From Trichomonas vaginalis G3 (lineage: Eukaryota > Parabasalia > Trichomonadida > Trichomonadidae), in contig NC_067207.1 of assembly GCF_026262505.1 (NCBI RefSeq), forward strand, positions 2,550,252-2,614,251: a stretch of 64,000 nt of DNA, given 5' to 3'. The translations under genes were made by a program, and so were the position numbers. The notes under the pieces were generated by a model that saw only the letters and a program-made list of their open reading frames with translations, made no database searches and was not told the origin of the DNA. How positions within the stretch are numbered: the first letter of the stretch is position 1; the number at the start of each line of letters is the position of its first letter. Below are positions 19,849 through 32,087 of the stretch, piece by piece.

Positions 19849-21952
19849 TGGCAAATGGATACTTCGAGCCATTTTAAAATGGGATGGATGACAATATCAT
19901 CTATTAGAAAATACAATTTTTGCTAATACTTTCAAAATTTAATTATTATGATAGATATTCTTGTTCATGACTAAAAATTAATTATACTCCAATCAATATG
20001 TTTATCCATATTGCATAAATTTCACTGTCATGAAGATTCTACATTATCAATATCTTTAATGCACATTCATATATTTTATATATAGATATGGATTGCTTTG
20101 TTATCGCCTTGATTAAAACTAGAAAAGAAAACAAAAATGTTAAATGTTAGACCTCAAAATTTGGAAAATTATCGTCATGATCGAAGAACGATTATTTTCT
20201 GGAAATTTTCAAAACATTTCAGAAAATTTAGTTAGAATGAAAATACGTTTGTCAAATCAAAGTGATCGCAAAGGTACATTCACTATTTTTGACAAAATTT
20301 TAGATTTTCATGGGGTTGTAAATCTTATAATAACTAGATGAATAAGGAATAAATCCCAGTATAATGTGCATCATTATATTAAACACTATATGTAAGGCTG
20401 GGATTCTATTAACACTTATGAAGATCTATAGTATTTGAGCAGATAAATTTGATAATTTCCAAAACTCTTATATTTCAAAATTAAAGTGTGCAAAAGCATT
20501 TAAATGAGAGCAAAAAGAGAATGATGCTGCTAAAACTAGGTGTTAAATTCCAATTATTTCGCATCACAAGAACTACCAGTAAATTCGGTCTTTCTTGCAA
20601 TTATCTACTTTTTTTGCAATTATTCTCATTATACATATAATATAATGGTTAGGGTTTGGGGAAAAGTTACTAGAGAATTATTGACTTTTGAAATAATGCA
20701 GAATTTTACTTGAAGAAATCATTAATTTATGAGTTCCAAATTGCTAACCATGACGAAAGATCATTAAATTTGCTGCAATTAAATACATTTATTGCAGAAT
20801 TAAATTATTGAAATTAAAAATTTGAAATATTGCCTTTTTGAATAAAAATTTAAATTTGATTATATAATCATGATAATATATTAGAGAAATTAAAAGAAAA
20901 TATTTTAAACCATTCAAATATTTTGAATGTCTTATCAATTTAAAATATGAAAAGATTGCTTGATTTTATCATCATTAGTTGTTATCAAAGTTTTCTTCTT
21001 TTGATGAACAACAGTAAATGATTTGTTAATACCTTTTCTTCCTTTTACGCAGCAAAATCAAAAGTTATGATGATAATCTTGTACTCAATTTTGAAACTCT
21101 CTGATTTACAAGTAAGCATTCCTTTGGAAAAGCAGTCCTATTCTGTTTTCAAGATATTTTAAAGCCCCCATTTCATATAATGCGCAGATCTATTCGAAAT
21201 TGCAAGAACTCTCAAAGAAAAATGCTGCAGCAAAGAAGATTCCAAAGTTCCTAGCATCAAAAATTTACAACCTTAATACAACAGTTCAAGAGAAGCTCGA
21301 TAAGAAAATATTTAACCATAAAGCTGGATACCATTCGATATTTACTATTGGATATAATAAAAAGTTAATTGTAACATATTTTACATGCTATTTGCTGACT
21401 CTGTTCCATTAGATTACCATATATCTGTTTGAAATCTAAAAAATTTTTACGATTTTAATCATGTGTTGTTGAAATCATATACCATTCTTAGCTAAAGTAT
21501 AGTTTATGGTCTGTCACCATCTAACTATATGAATTTTCAAAAATGTCAAATATGTTCATTTTTTCTGTATATTCAGCCACAATTTCATGTAGTTGTACTA
21601 TTCAACTATTATTTAATAATTTTATCGATTTAAATATATGATGAGATGCTTAGTTCTCCCGGAAATCGATTTTTAATCACAATTTTAACTTTCCAAAAAA
21701 ATTCGAAAATAAAAATTCCTCTCAATTTTCTAAGTTTTCTAACTCGCCAAATCTCTAGCCAAATTTTTTTTGGCCCGTATAAATATTGTTAGGCACTATA
21801 TAGGGATGCTATTTATCCTATTTTCATCCCATTTTACTGTTATCGCCTAGTGAATGTACCTTTGTGATCGCAAATCGAATACCTATTAATAAAATTTTCT
21901 ATGAGATTTATCAATCCAAAATTTTTCTTTATCGGATAAAACAGAATTTATC
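19849..21952. other. 2.1-kb intergenic region with a possible gene fragment
   Basis: Mostly AT-rich DNA without features. Around 21180-21350 a plus-strand stretch reads QIYSKLQELSKKNAAAKKIP and then a lysine-rich segment containing LNTTVQEKLDKK, with codon choice (AAG, GCA, CTC) like that of real genes in this window. It lacks a good start and fades out after about 60 codons, so it looks like a decayed fragment of an unrecognised gene. The rest shows no repeat or RNA gene I can support. Confidence 0.35.
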
Positions 21953-22846
21953 ATGCTTTCGTACTATATCGAGCTGATAGAATCAATCATATTTATTATT
22001 ATTTTTGCCGCTTATGTTGGCTGCTTCATTCTTGGTGGTTCAATATTCCAGAAAGATAATTTAATCGGAAAAGGTTTCAATAAAGTAATTAAATACGCAG
22101 ATCTCCCAGTAATAAGATTGCTTCCAAAGGTTTTGTATATATTTTCACGTTATAGCTCATTAGTAACTTTTTCTTTCAGGATTGTTCCAGAATTAAAGGA
22201 TCAAAACATAAACATAGACCTATACAACATTATTTATATTATATCATTTTTCATTTCAATCGCCAACTATGCTTTTGCCCTTTTTATGAAGCCAACACCA
22301 ATTAAATCTAAAGAACCAGAACTTCTTTGCGAAAAAGATGGAAACTACTATGAAAAATACGATCACTATTCCAGATTTTTCCATGTTCCAATTGCAAAAT
22401 CCAATCACTTTTATTATGTCTTATTTGGAATTTTTGCTATGATAAATTCCATCGTTTTTAATTCACTTTCCATCAGATCATTAATAGACAGACTACGTGC
22501 CGACCGATTAGTGTCCTGGAGTCCAAACAGATACTTAAATTCCGTTATTTTACTCGCAAAAGTTTACAAGTTAGATTCAAAGTTAAGTACCATGTCTGTA
22601 TATGAAATGATTCTTGTTTTCTGGGGATTTTCAGTTCTTATTGACTCAACACTCATGTTTTTGTCAGGAAAGAGCAGATATAGACTTCTTAACAACCCTA
22701 ATATGAAATACACTTCTAAACGCCAGAGAATGACTAAGAAAGGAATGAATAACAAAGGAATGACTAAGAAAGTAAAACCAAAACAAAAATCGGAAAAGCA
22801 AAATGAATATTTTTCTAAATATGAAAAATTAATGTATTTAGAATAG
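21953..22846 (+). CDS. multi-pass membrane protein of unknown function
   Basis: A 297-residue frame from ATG to TAG. Four or five hydrophobic segments: about 8-30 (with a GCFILGG turn), 85-107, 152-172 and 216-236, and possibly a short one near 60-75. The C-terminal 50 residues are strongly basic, with repeated KKGMNNKGMTKK-like words, and probably cytoplasmic. No catalytic motif (no DHHC, no SNARE, no transporter signature) is visible. It stands alone, more than 390 bp from its neighbours. The frame is clean and the composition gene-like, so it is probably real. Confidence 0.7.
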   Translation: MLSYYIELIESIIFIIIFAAYVGCFILGGSIFQKDNLIGKGFNKVIKYADLPVIRLLPKVLYIFSRYSSLVTFSFRIVPELKDQNINIDLYNIIYIISFFISIANYAFALFMKPTPIKSKEPELLCEKDGNYYEKYDHYSRFFHVPIAKSNHFYYVLFGIFAMINSIVFNSLSIRSLIDRLRADRLVSWSPNRYLNSVILLAKVYKLDSKLSTMSVYEMILVFWGFSVLIDSTLMFLSGKSRYRLLNNPNMKYTSKRQRMTKKGMNNKGMTKKVKPKQKSEKQNEYFSKYEKLMYLE

Positions 22847-23240
22847 TGTTATTTCTTAAAAATTTTAGATTTCAATTAATATTTTTTTTTTTTTGAGTGT
22901 GAATATGGATTTTCTGTAGACTCAAATTTGTATTTGAAAGTGATATACTTACTAAAGATAAATTCATATATTCTTTATGAAATTTGAAATTTAAAACTTT
23001 TATGAATATACATAAACATAACATATATTCATCATAAACTATCTTTTCACTATTTCATAATCTAAAAAAGTTCTCGGGAAGAAGACTAAAGGAGTAAATA
23101 ACCTGCAATTTTTGAAAACTAAACCTGTGATTTCTTAAAAATTATCTATAAAACTAAAATTTAAGTCAAATATACGATTTATTATAAACAGTATATCAAT
23201 AAATCTACGTTGATTGCCGAATTTCTGGATGTCTGATTTC
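22847..23240. other. intergenic region between converging genes, nothing recognised
   Basis: The plus-strand membrane-protein gene and the minus-strand ankyrin gene converge here. A T-rich run near 22880-22894 follows the first gene. No other feature seen. Confidence 0.5.
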
Positions 23241-26200
23241 TTATAATCGATAGGCAACTCTTCCGTTATGATCTATTGCATCAACGTTTGATCCATGCGA
23301 AACAAGGAGATTAATCATTGGGATATTATGTTTATATGATGCAAGATGAAGAGGAATTTGCCCACTTTTATCTGTTGCATTAACATCAGCTCCATGTAAA
23401 ATAAGAAATTCAACAATTTTCAAATCTCCTTTAAGCGTTGCAAGATTAAGAGGTATATCTCCATATTTATATTCTTTTGCATTCACATCTGCACCACGCA
23501 AAACCAGAAGTTCAATCATTTCATAATGTTGATTAACTGCGGCAAAATGAAGAGGAGTATCACCATAAATCTTTTCTCTTGCATTGATATCTGCACCATG
23601 AGAAAGAAGAAATTCTGCTGATTCCGGGCAATTTTTAAGTGCAGCAATATGAAGAGGGGTTTGCCCCTTTTCATCTGTTACATCAATATCTATTCCATTG
23701 GAAATAAATGTTTTAACTAAGTCTATGTAATTATAATAAACTGCAAGATGATGAAGAGTTTTTTTTTCATCATTGAGGACATTAACATCGGCTCCGTTTG
23801 AAATAAGAATCTCTACAATTTTTTTGTAATTTTCAGATACAGCAAGATGCAGAGCTGTTTCATTGATTGAATTAATGGCATTAATTTTGGCTCCATTAGA
23901 TAGAAGTATTTCTATTATTTCTTTACAATTATCAAGAACAGCATAATGAAGTGGAGTATTTCTAAGTAAATCACATACATTCACATTCGCCCCATTTAAA
24001 ACAAGAATTTCTGCTAGTGCAATATTATTATTTTGTAAAGCATAAAGAAGTGCCGTTTTCCTTTTTCTATCTGTTGCATTAACGTCGGCATTGTGAGAAA
24101 TAAGAATATTTGCAATTTCATGGAAATTATTTTCTGCTGAAATAAGGAGGGGAGAATTTCCATCATTATCAGCTGAATTGACTTCTGCACCATGTGAAAT
24201 AAGATTTTCAACCATTTCAACAAGATTATTTTTCACAAAATATTGGAGAGGAGTTTTTCCATTTGCATCCTTAACATTCACATCTGCACCACATAAAATA
24301 AGAAATTCTGTTAATTCTTTATTATTATTTTCTGCCGAAAAAGACAGAGCAGTTCTTCCATATTTGTCAATTGAATTGACATCTGCACCTTTTGAAATAA
24401 GAAATTCGGATAATTCTTTGCCGCTATTGCTTATTGCTGATATTGAAAGTGGAGCTATTCCATCTTCATCTTTTGCGTTGATTTTTGCACCATGCGAAAG
24501 AAGAAACTCCACCATTGCTTTGTTATTATGCTGAATATAATAATGAAGAGCCGTTTTCCCGTCTTTTTCCTTTGAATTGATATCTGCACCATGAAAAATT
24601 AAAAATTCTGATAATTCTTTATTATTATTTTTCGCTGAAATAGTGAATGCAGTTTTCCAATGACAATCCATTAGATTGATATTTGCACCATGCAAAATCA
24701 GAAATTTTGATAAATACGTATTGTTATTTTCTGATGAAGTGTGGAGTGCAGTTTGTCCAAAACTGTCCTTTGCGTTGATATTGATACCATGCGAAATTAA
24801 AATTTCCATCATTTCTTTTTGATTTTTATCTACAAAATACTGTAAAGCAGTTTTTCCATATGATAAATTTATATTGACATCCACTCCATTAAAAATAAGA
24901 AGTTTACATAATTCTATATTATCATTATTCAAGGCATAATAAAATGGCGTTTTTCTTTTATGTCTGTTTTTTATATTGACATCTGCACCATGAGAAATAA
25001 GATATTCTGATATTTCGTAATTATTTCTTTCTGATGAAATATGAAGAGCGGTCTCACCAATTATATCTTTTGCATTGATATTTGCACCATGTGAAAGAAT
25101 AAATTCAACCATTTCTTTATTATTATTCTCTACAAAGTGATGAAGGGCAGTTTTTCTATTGCGTTTATCAGCTGAGTTAATATCTGCACCATGCAAAATA
25201 AGAAATTTGTTTAATTCCTCATTTCTTTTTTCTGCAGATATAGTAAGTGCTGTTTTTCCTTCTCCATCTTTTGCATTGATATTTGCACCATGTGAAATAA
25301 GAAACTCCACCATTTCGAACATATTATTATCTGTAGCAACATGAATGGCAGTTTGTCCCATCTGATCATTTATATTAATATCTGCGCAATATGAAATAAA
25401 CAGTATCTCTTTGTCGTTATTTTTTGCATTACTAGTAATGAATTGCGGCTTGTCCTGCCTTATCTTTTACATTTATGTTTGCACCATGACTTATAAAATA
25501 TTCACAAAGGGATGGAATGCAGAAAAATTTTGAATTAATAAAGCATTCATTAATTTCATTTGTTTGATCCAAATATATAAAAAATGCCATAAGATTATTG
25601 TATCTACTGCAAGTATCTAAATCAATTGTTATGTTGTTTTCATTCATCAAAAATGTGACGAAATCAACATTGTGGGAAATAATTGCATTTTTCATGCATT
25701 CAAAATCAGGTTTTAGTTCCTTCAAACATTCATTCATTATTTCTGGATTTCCTTTCAAAAATGAATATCTAAGGCATTTTTGAGTGATTCTTGATTTGAA
25801 TTTTGTCCTAAGAAATTTAAAACAATAGACTGCACCATAGTAACAGCACAATTCTATAAGCGAACACCATGAATCTGGATAATAACTACTAAATAATTCT
25901 GTGTAATATTCATCAAAATCTGTTCTTTCTGTGAAATCTATAAAAGATTCTTTATCATTTTCCATAATTGCCTTAAAAATCGTATATCCTTCATGTACAT
26001 CTGATCTGAATGATTTTGAGCTGTCTTGTGAAACAATATAGTTTTTATTATTTTGATTGAAAATAAATCCAAATTCTTGATGGGAATAAGAATCAAAATG
26101 ATATGAAACATCTACTTGTGTTAGATGATAATCATCGTAAATGTTTTTTGCTATCTTTAGAAAAGATTTGATATAGCGATTTCTATATATGACCAAATCA

Positions 26201-26397
26201 GATATACTACGTATAACATAATCTGATGGAATTTTTAGTTTATCTATCAAATTTGTTTTGATATTTTGATAAATTGTGTTTATTTCTTCCTCATTTTTTG
26301 TTATTAGTTGATATAATGCTTGCCAGCCAGCGATGCCGTTCTTGAAAATTTCAAAAATCTCTTCGCATTTGCACATGGGATTCGAGTTTTCCGACAT
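23241..26397 (-). pseudogene. large ankyrin repeat gene (DUF3447-type) split by one frameshift
   Basis: The N-terminal part (25432-26397, 321 residues) has the helical DUF3447-type region, with segments such as LIELCCYYGAVYCFKFLR and CLRYSFLKGNPEIMNECLK. It ends in GQAAIHY followed by TAG. The frame then shifts: another frame from about 25434 continues with SNAKNNDKEILFISYCADI and on through about 21 ankyrin repeats to 23241 (706 residues counted from its first ATG at 25361). One 1-nt gain or 2-nt loss near 25430 explains the break; no other break is seen in about 1050 codons. It is the closest relative in the window of the gene at 33376-35277. A new pseudogene or an assembly error. Confidence 0.85.
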
Positions 26398-26418
26398 TAA
26401 AAATTTGAAAGACTGAAA

Positions 26419-26424
26419 AAGTGA
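26419..26424 (-). promoter_or_regulatory. initiator-like TCACTT box
   Basis: On the gene strand TCACTT lies 21 nt before the ATG at 26397. It fits the trichomonad initiator consensus TCAYTW, which marks transcription starts very near the start codon. Confidence 0.5.
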
Positions 26425-26712
26425 ACTACAATCTAGAAACTAAGGAAAAATTAGTACTAAAAATAAGCACCTTTCTAACACTTTTTGAATTGAAAATGTA
26501 AGATTATTTTCTCGTAATAGAACATATTGATTAAATCATATGCATTCAAGACGTTATAATTTACTTCCGCTTAAAATGAAATGACTAAAATAATATTGAT
26601 GAGAATATTCATTTTTGAATTGCTTGTATAGCAAAAAACTTTAATATTAGTGAAAGAAAAGATAAAGCTCTATACATTTTACATTAAAAAATAAAAATAA
26701 CAAATGATAAAA

Positions 26713-27414
26713 TTATTTTGGTAAAGGTGTTGGAGATATTGATGGTGTAGGTGTAGGCTTAGGTTTAGATTTGCATTCGCTAAAACTAAAGCCACCACAC
26801 ACAGCGATTATTGCGAGAAAAATTGCTCCAGCAATAATGCAAAATCCAACAATATAATACTTGTAATGTTCGAACCACATTCTTCTTCTGATTCTTCCAG
26901 CATTTCTTTCAAACTCAGAAGCACCATTTGCTAATCTAGTTGAGCGATCTTCTAATTCACTGAGTTTTGATTCACGTAGTAATGCCTGTTCAAAAGTATG
27001 ATTCATGAAAACTTGAGTTTCTTCTAAATTTTCTTTAATCTGTTCAATTTTTATTAATGCTTTAGAATCGATCATATTTTTGATTTGCGGAGAAAATTCT
27101 TGTTGCATTTGATAAATATGCGCAGTTTTCCATTGCTTTGCGTACTGAAGGATAAATTTTCGTTCTAAATTCTGTAAAAATGTAAAAGCGTCATTAGACG
27201 AAACATAATTGTCAGTTCCAACGATAAAATTTAATCCAGTGACTTCATGGAGTACATAATATCGCTTTTGCCCTCTTTCACAAGTGATATTTTTTTCTCC
27301 AGGATCAATTCCTTTCAAAATTTCTTGTGTAACTACATCGTGATTACCACTTCCAATTGCATAAAGTGCAAGCATGGTGTTATCACGAAGAACGGCAGCA
27401 AATTCATAGCTCAT
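26713..27414 (-). CDS. longin-domain R-SNARE (VAMP7-like) with proline/threonine-rich luminal tail
   Basis: A 233-residue protein. Residues 1 to about 115 form a longin domain. Residues about 122-182 form the SNARE helix, with the zero-layer arginine at R147 in LLRESKLSELEDRS, very close to the VAMP motif LERDQKLSELDDRA. The TM anchor is about 187-209. R-SNAREs pair with Qa, Qb and Qc helices to drive fusion of late endosomal or secretory vesicles. Unusually, about 24 residues follow the membrane anchor, ending in a low-complexity PTPTPSISPTPLPK tail. Canonical VAMP7 tails are short, so this would project into the vesicle lumen or outside the cell. A second R-SNARE is encoded at 57732-58382. 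Confidence 0.93.
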   Translation of the reverse strand: MSYEFAAVLRDNTMLALYAIGSGNHDVVTQEILKGIDPGEKNITCERGQKRYYVLHEVTGLNFIVGTDNYVSSNDAFTFLQNLERKFILQYAKQWKTAHIYQMQQEFSPQIKNMIDSKALIKIEQIKENLEETQVFMNHTFEQALLRESKLSELEDRSTRLANGASEFERNAGRIRRRMWFEHYKYYIVGFCIIAGAIFLAIIAVCGGFSFSECKSKPKPTPTPSISPTPLPK

Positions 27415-27864
27415 TTGATTTGAAAAATCTTTTTATCGTAAAAGATTTTCAAAATTTTGTGTCAGTTTTTCTTTCAATTTTAACTTCGTTGTTCATATAT
27501 AAATTAGATAGTAAGATTTCTAATTGACCAAAGATGCTATATATACAAATTAAAATGATTTATCTAGTAAATTAGATCGCGTTTGCCTCAACAAATTGAA
27601 TCTTTCTATTCGGGGGTTATTGTGTCATATCCATAGGAATCTCTGCTTTGGTTCAAGACCAAAATTTGCATGAAAAAAAGATTCATCCTTTTATGCCCTT
27701 ATATTTATAAATCAAATTGCTTAAATTCTAATTTATGCTAATGTTTATTAATATGTAAATAAATATCTTTATTTTCTTTGATTATATGAAGAACTAATTT
27801 CTAAGCTAATAATATAGCTTGAAAATAAGAACATTTTTAATTTTAATATAATCACCTGTTTATT
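27415..27864. other. intergenic region, nothing recognised
   Basis: 450 bp between two minus-strand genes. It contains the upstream region of the R-SNARE gene (an AAACTGACAC word lies about 50 nt before its ATG) and the 3' end of an ankyrin gene. No other feature seen. Confidence 0.45.
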
Positions 27865-28920
27865 TTACTTAGCTCCAATAGATTTTAGATAATTTCTTAC
27901 ATTATCTCTTGCAACTGAGAGAACAGTTCCTCCATTTTTAGTCTTTGCTTCTTTATCAGCTCCAACTGAGATAAGATATTTAACAACTTCAAGATGACCA
28001 TTATATGATGCAAAAATGAGTGGAGTGTATCCATCATTATCCTTTGCTTCTTTATCAGCTCCAACTGAGATAAGATATTTAACAACTTCAAGACGACCAT
28101 AATTTGATGCCATAATGAGTGAAGTCCATCCATTTTTAGTCTTTGCTTCTTTATCAGCTCCAACTGAGATAAGATATTTAACAACTTCAAGATGACCTTC
28201 CCATGATGCATAAATGAGTGGAGTTTGTCCATTATCAGACTTTGCTTCTTTATCACAGTCACATTCAATAAGTGATTTGACAAGATTAAGATTTCCATTG
28301 ATACTTGCAACATGAAGTACATTCTCTCCATACTTATTTGTCTTCTTCCAAAGTCCTTCTTCACAAGCCTTTGAAATTATTTCGCGATTGCCTTTAGAAG
28401 AAAGTTCTTCAAAGAATTGGTAAACACTATCAAAATCTTTTGTTTCCTTAAGTGATGATAATTTAGTTAAAAACTCTCTCGAAAAGTTGTGAGTTTTATT
28501 AATTGGGGTTACTGTTGTTTCTTTGGTCGCATTTTGTATTTGATTTTGTAATGTTTTTAATTCTGTTTGAAGCTTTTTGATTTCTTCTGTAGAATCACGC
28601 AACTCTTTGTCTTTTTGATTTATAAAGTCAATGATTCCATCAAATATATTGAATTTCATGTATTTTTTGACAGATTTAAGAATTGAAACAACTTCATCGA
28701 AATTTTGTATAGTAACATTTGCTTTTCTTGTACAGATATATAATATGTTAGCTTTGAGAGTCGATGAAGACTGTTTGAGAAGAGTAATGTACTAATCAGC
28801 TGTTAAATGTGAATATTTCATGATTGTTTTGATATCTTCGATCTCAAATGTATCGAAAAAGTTTTCATTCTTAATATAATCGCTGATATGAGCAGCAATG
28901 TATTCGAAATTCAGATTCAT
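27865..28920 (-). pseudogene. coiled-coil ankyrin repeat gene with one in-frame TAG
   Basis: The frame from the ATG at 28920 reads 42 codons (MNLNFEYIAAHISDYIKNEN and on to SHLTAD), meets TAG at 28794-28792, then continues in the same frame to 27865, 351 residues in all. The part after the stop resumes with YITLLKQSS, and trichomonad relatives as I recall them have DQY here, so the stop probably replaced a CAG glutamine codon. Domains: a helical N-terminal domain to about residue 85, a coiled coil at about 95-130, and then five ankyrin repeats. Three of these repeats are nearly identical 99-bp DNA units (28000-28220). Translation could also begin at the internal ATG at 28659, giving an intact 264-residue protein without the N-terminal domain. 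Confidence 0.85.
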
Positions 28921-30282
28921 GGGTTGATTCGATTTTTACGATATCGTAACTTTACAGAAGTGTTTCTACCAAAAATATGAGAGAAAAGGGTAATTTTTTT
29001 GATGAAATAGAATGTACATACGATTTAAATACAATCCATTGGGGTTACCTTTTTTCAAGAACGATTATTATATTGAAAAATAATCGTTATCATCTGACAA
29101 GGGTAATTTGAAATTTAACCCATATAATGAGCATAATGTAAGTATCAATTATATTATTGTACGTTAAATTTCCTTCTCAATTTTAATGAAACAATTTTTT
29201 TCATCCTCTGAGCGCACCAGTATTTAAAATATCCCGTAATTTTCCAAAGGCATACCTCTAACTCTGCCACAACTTTGATAAACTCCAAACAAAAATGACA
29301 ATAATTAGAGATTTCACCTTAATTTAATACAGATTTTTAAAAAATATATGATTTTCCGATGTCTTACAATGCTACAATCAATATTTACTCAACTTAATTC
29401 AAAATTTCAGCTACAGATCCCCAATACATGTGCATTTTAAATCATTTTTTCCAATAATTATCAGTCCTATTTGATTTTATATCAAATAGGAAAATTCTCA
29501 ACTATATATAACACAAAGCTTATCGAATTTCATTGATTTTATAATGTCAATATTATCAAATTTATTGGCCTAAATTCATGTTTGCAAAGCTTATTACAGT
29601 TTCAATTCGATATACCCTTGATAAATATATCTTTCTTTCCTTGTCCTCTTTCTTGGAATCAAATATTTCTCCTTGATATTCAAAATTTATTTATGAATTC
29701 TTATATTGCGATATATTTAATAAACATTTATTTATAATTTTTGATGGTCATTGATATATTATAAAAAATACTAGATAACATCATATTTCATATTCATTTC
29801 GAATACAATTGAGACCAAAAAGTGATAGATTTTTAAAGTAATATAAGGGGTAACATTACCATTGGACACTGCATTTCTAGTATGAATTCTAACCTCCATG
29901 GATGGGGGTCATGGTGGAATCACTTCTAACTTTACAAAAAATCTCATAAAAATTTAAAATCCAAATTTAGATTAAAAATAATCTCATTGCTATATGTTTT
30001 ATGAGGAAAATAAAAAAAATGAATAAGATCCATTCAATTTTCCTCATAATTCATGAATGTTAATTTTCTAGCCATACCATCAATAGGATAGAATATCATT
30101 GGAATTTAAAATATTGTGATGGATTGATATTTTTATCTTTTACGATTTCGGCCAAAAATCAAATTTGATTATTGTGAAAAACAATTATTATTTAAAATCA
30201 TTAATAGAAATAGTAGTTTATAAAAAATTAATATATATGGCAGAATACCAGATTCTAGGTTTAAGTCTATCAAAAGTTATAC
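28921..30282. other. 1.36-kb intergenic region with small hairpins
   Basis: Upstream space between two divergent genes. Two perfect hairpins stand out: 29059-29087 (10-bp stem AACGATTATT) and 29466-29490 (10-bp stem CCTATTTGAT, 5-nt loop). No reading frame, RNA gene or paired terminal repeat is convincing. Confidence 0.45.
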
Positions 30283-31518
30283 ATGCATGAAAAATTTGAC
30301 ATGGGTAACACACCCTTAAGAAACGTCACTTTTCAACTTTTGGATTTTCGAAAACATTATTCTTTTCGAGCCTTTGTATTATTATTTCTATACATCACAT
30401 GCTCGGGGGTTCATCTCTTATATGTTTTCCTTCCAAATCATCAAATAAATGTAAATTTCACTCAAAAATGTACGTGGTTGAGAGAGAGTAAGATGATTTC
30501 GCGTCTAAATTTTCATAAAGACTATATTAGAAAGTTTATCGAAAATCCCCCAACAAAGTATTCCTGTCCAAAATGCAATTTTCAAGTTGACAATTGGGAA
30601 GGTGATAGTACAACAAGAGATTTCATAATTACATTTTGCTTTGAAAACTTTGTCTCAGTCATTCCTTTTGTTAGATCGATAAGAACTTCAAAATGTAAAG
30701 CAAGAATTGTAATTTTAGCCGATACTAGAGCTACATTCTTCTTTGAACATGATAGATTCGACGAGTATTATCATGGATGCGATGTTTTGATACTTGATAT
30801 CGGTCATTTTTATATTTTAAATATGTCAAGAGGAAATCTTTATCAAGCAAAGACATATGCATACAAAGAGTTTATCAGTACATATTTGCCATACATTGAT
30901 CGCGTTTTTGCATGCGATCTTTCAGATTCACTTTTCCAAAGTGATCCATTCAAAAATTTCATGCATCAAGATGCAGTTTTTTGTTATACCGAAAATATTA
31001 CTTCCGCGCAAGAAGGGGAAACAGATTTCTTTTCAAATTATTTAGGCGGCCAATACTGGCTTCCAAATACCACTCTTATTGTTACTCCTGGCGTATACAT
31101 GGGCAGTCCAATAGAAATTATTAAGCTCATGGATTTAATCCAAACTTTTTGGTCACTTACTCCTGATACGCATTATATGACCGACCAACCACCGACAACG
31201 ATGATTTTCTACAAGAAATTTTATGCTGACCACAATATAAACTTCAAAACCTTTAATTGGTGTGAAGGCTGTTCTTCTGTCAACGTGAACTTCATTACGA
31301 ACGCAACTTTCGGAAATATATCGATACTTGGATGTACAAAACATCCTTTCTACATACACCACTACAATTACAGACCAGATATTCTCAGATCTTTTTATTT
31401 CCAATGTCCACCGAAGAAATACTTATCTAATCAAGATTATCTGATGGGGTTGTCCAATGATGATCTTAATGATTTATTTGATGAAGTTATGAAAAGGAAA
31501 AAATCAAAAAAGAAATAA
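30283..31518 (+). CDS. type II membrane glycosyltransferase, GT-A-like
   Basis: A 411-residue protein with a short N-terminal cytoplasmic part, one TM anchor at about 30-50, and a luminal domain. The luminal domain has many N-glycosylation sequons (for example NFT, NMS, NIT, NTT, NAT and NIS). The block FACDLSDSLFQSDPF near residues 209-223 matches the metal- and nucleotide-sugar-binding D-x-D-type loop of GT-A enzymes, in the form seen in several eukaryotic families of unknown acceptor (D-x-RD-x-FQ-DPF). Later HPFYIHHYNYRPD carries histidines that may complete metal binding. It probably acts in the Golgi on surface glycoconjugates; donor and acceptor cannot be inferred. The tail is lysine-rich. 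The start is the first ATG, 18 nt before a second one. Confidence 0.8.
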   Translation: MHEKFDMGNTPLRNVTFQLLDFRKHYSFRAFVLLFLYITCSGVHLLYVFLPNHQINVNFTQKCTWLRESKMISRLNFHKDYIRKFIENPPTKYSCPKCNFQVDNWEGDSTTRDFIITFCFENFVSVIPFVRSIRTSKCKARIVILADTRATFFFEHDRFDEYYHGCDVLILDIGHFYILNMSRGNLYQAKTYAYKEFISTYLPYIDRVFACDLSDSLFQSDPFKNFMHQDAVFCYTENITSAQEGETDFFSNYLGGQYWLPNTTLIVTPGVYMGSPIEIIKLMDLIQTFWSLTPDTHYMTDQPPTTMIFYKKFYADHNINFKTFNWCEGCSSVNVNFITNATFGNISILGCTKHPFYIHHYNYRPDILRSFYFQCPPKKYLSNQDYLMGLSNDDLNDLFDEVMKRKKSKKK

Positions 31519-32087
31519 TTTTATAGTATTTGTTTTGTTTTATATAAATGTTTGTTTGTATTTTGCTATTTTAATTGGTTTATTTTAATGAATCATGCCA
31601 CTTTGATGTCTTTGCAAATATTGAATTTGATCTTTTTATGTCTTGAATGTTTCTTGTCAAAATCATGTGTCTAGGATGATATAGAGGTTTGATAACTCAG
31701 TTTTCATTAAACAAAAAATTGGCAAAACAAAGAATATCAATAAGATTTGTAAAAAAATTATGAAATTTTTGAAAATTTGATGAAAAAGACAAAAAATTTG
31801 TGGGCGAAATCGCTATTTTTAGCAGCAAATTGAACCAATTATACCTATATATTATATTTTCTCTGTCAAAATCAAACGAATTCAACTTTATTTCATAATA
31901 TATCTAATTTCTTCAGATTTTACTACGATTTTTAGATGTTTTTCTTCCAAATTTATGATATTTAACAGGAATTTAGAACATTATACATTATTGAAATATA
32001 AAAATCTTTAAAATTAAAATTCAAAAATAATATAGTATATTTTGTTAAAAGTTTTAACAATATCAAGTATTAAAAACAAACATAAAT
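31519..32087. other. intergenic region between converging genes, nothing recognised
   Basis: 570 bp of AT-rich DNA between the glycosyltransferase gene and the rhomboid gene. No supported feature. Confidence 0.5.

Noticed and set aside
20144-20341. Short frame of 65 codons in the 19.8-21.9-kb gap
   Set aside because: No ATG at its start, AT-driven composition and no recognisable motif.
29466-29490. Hairpin as a bacterial-type terminator
   Set aside because: The organism is eukaryotic, the hairpin is not just after a gene, and no T-run follows.
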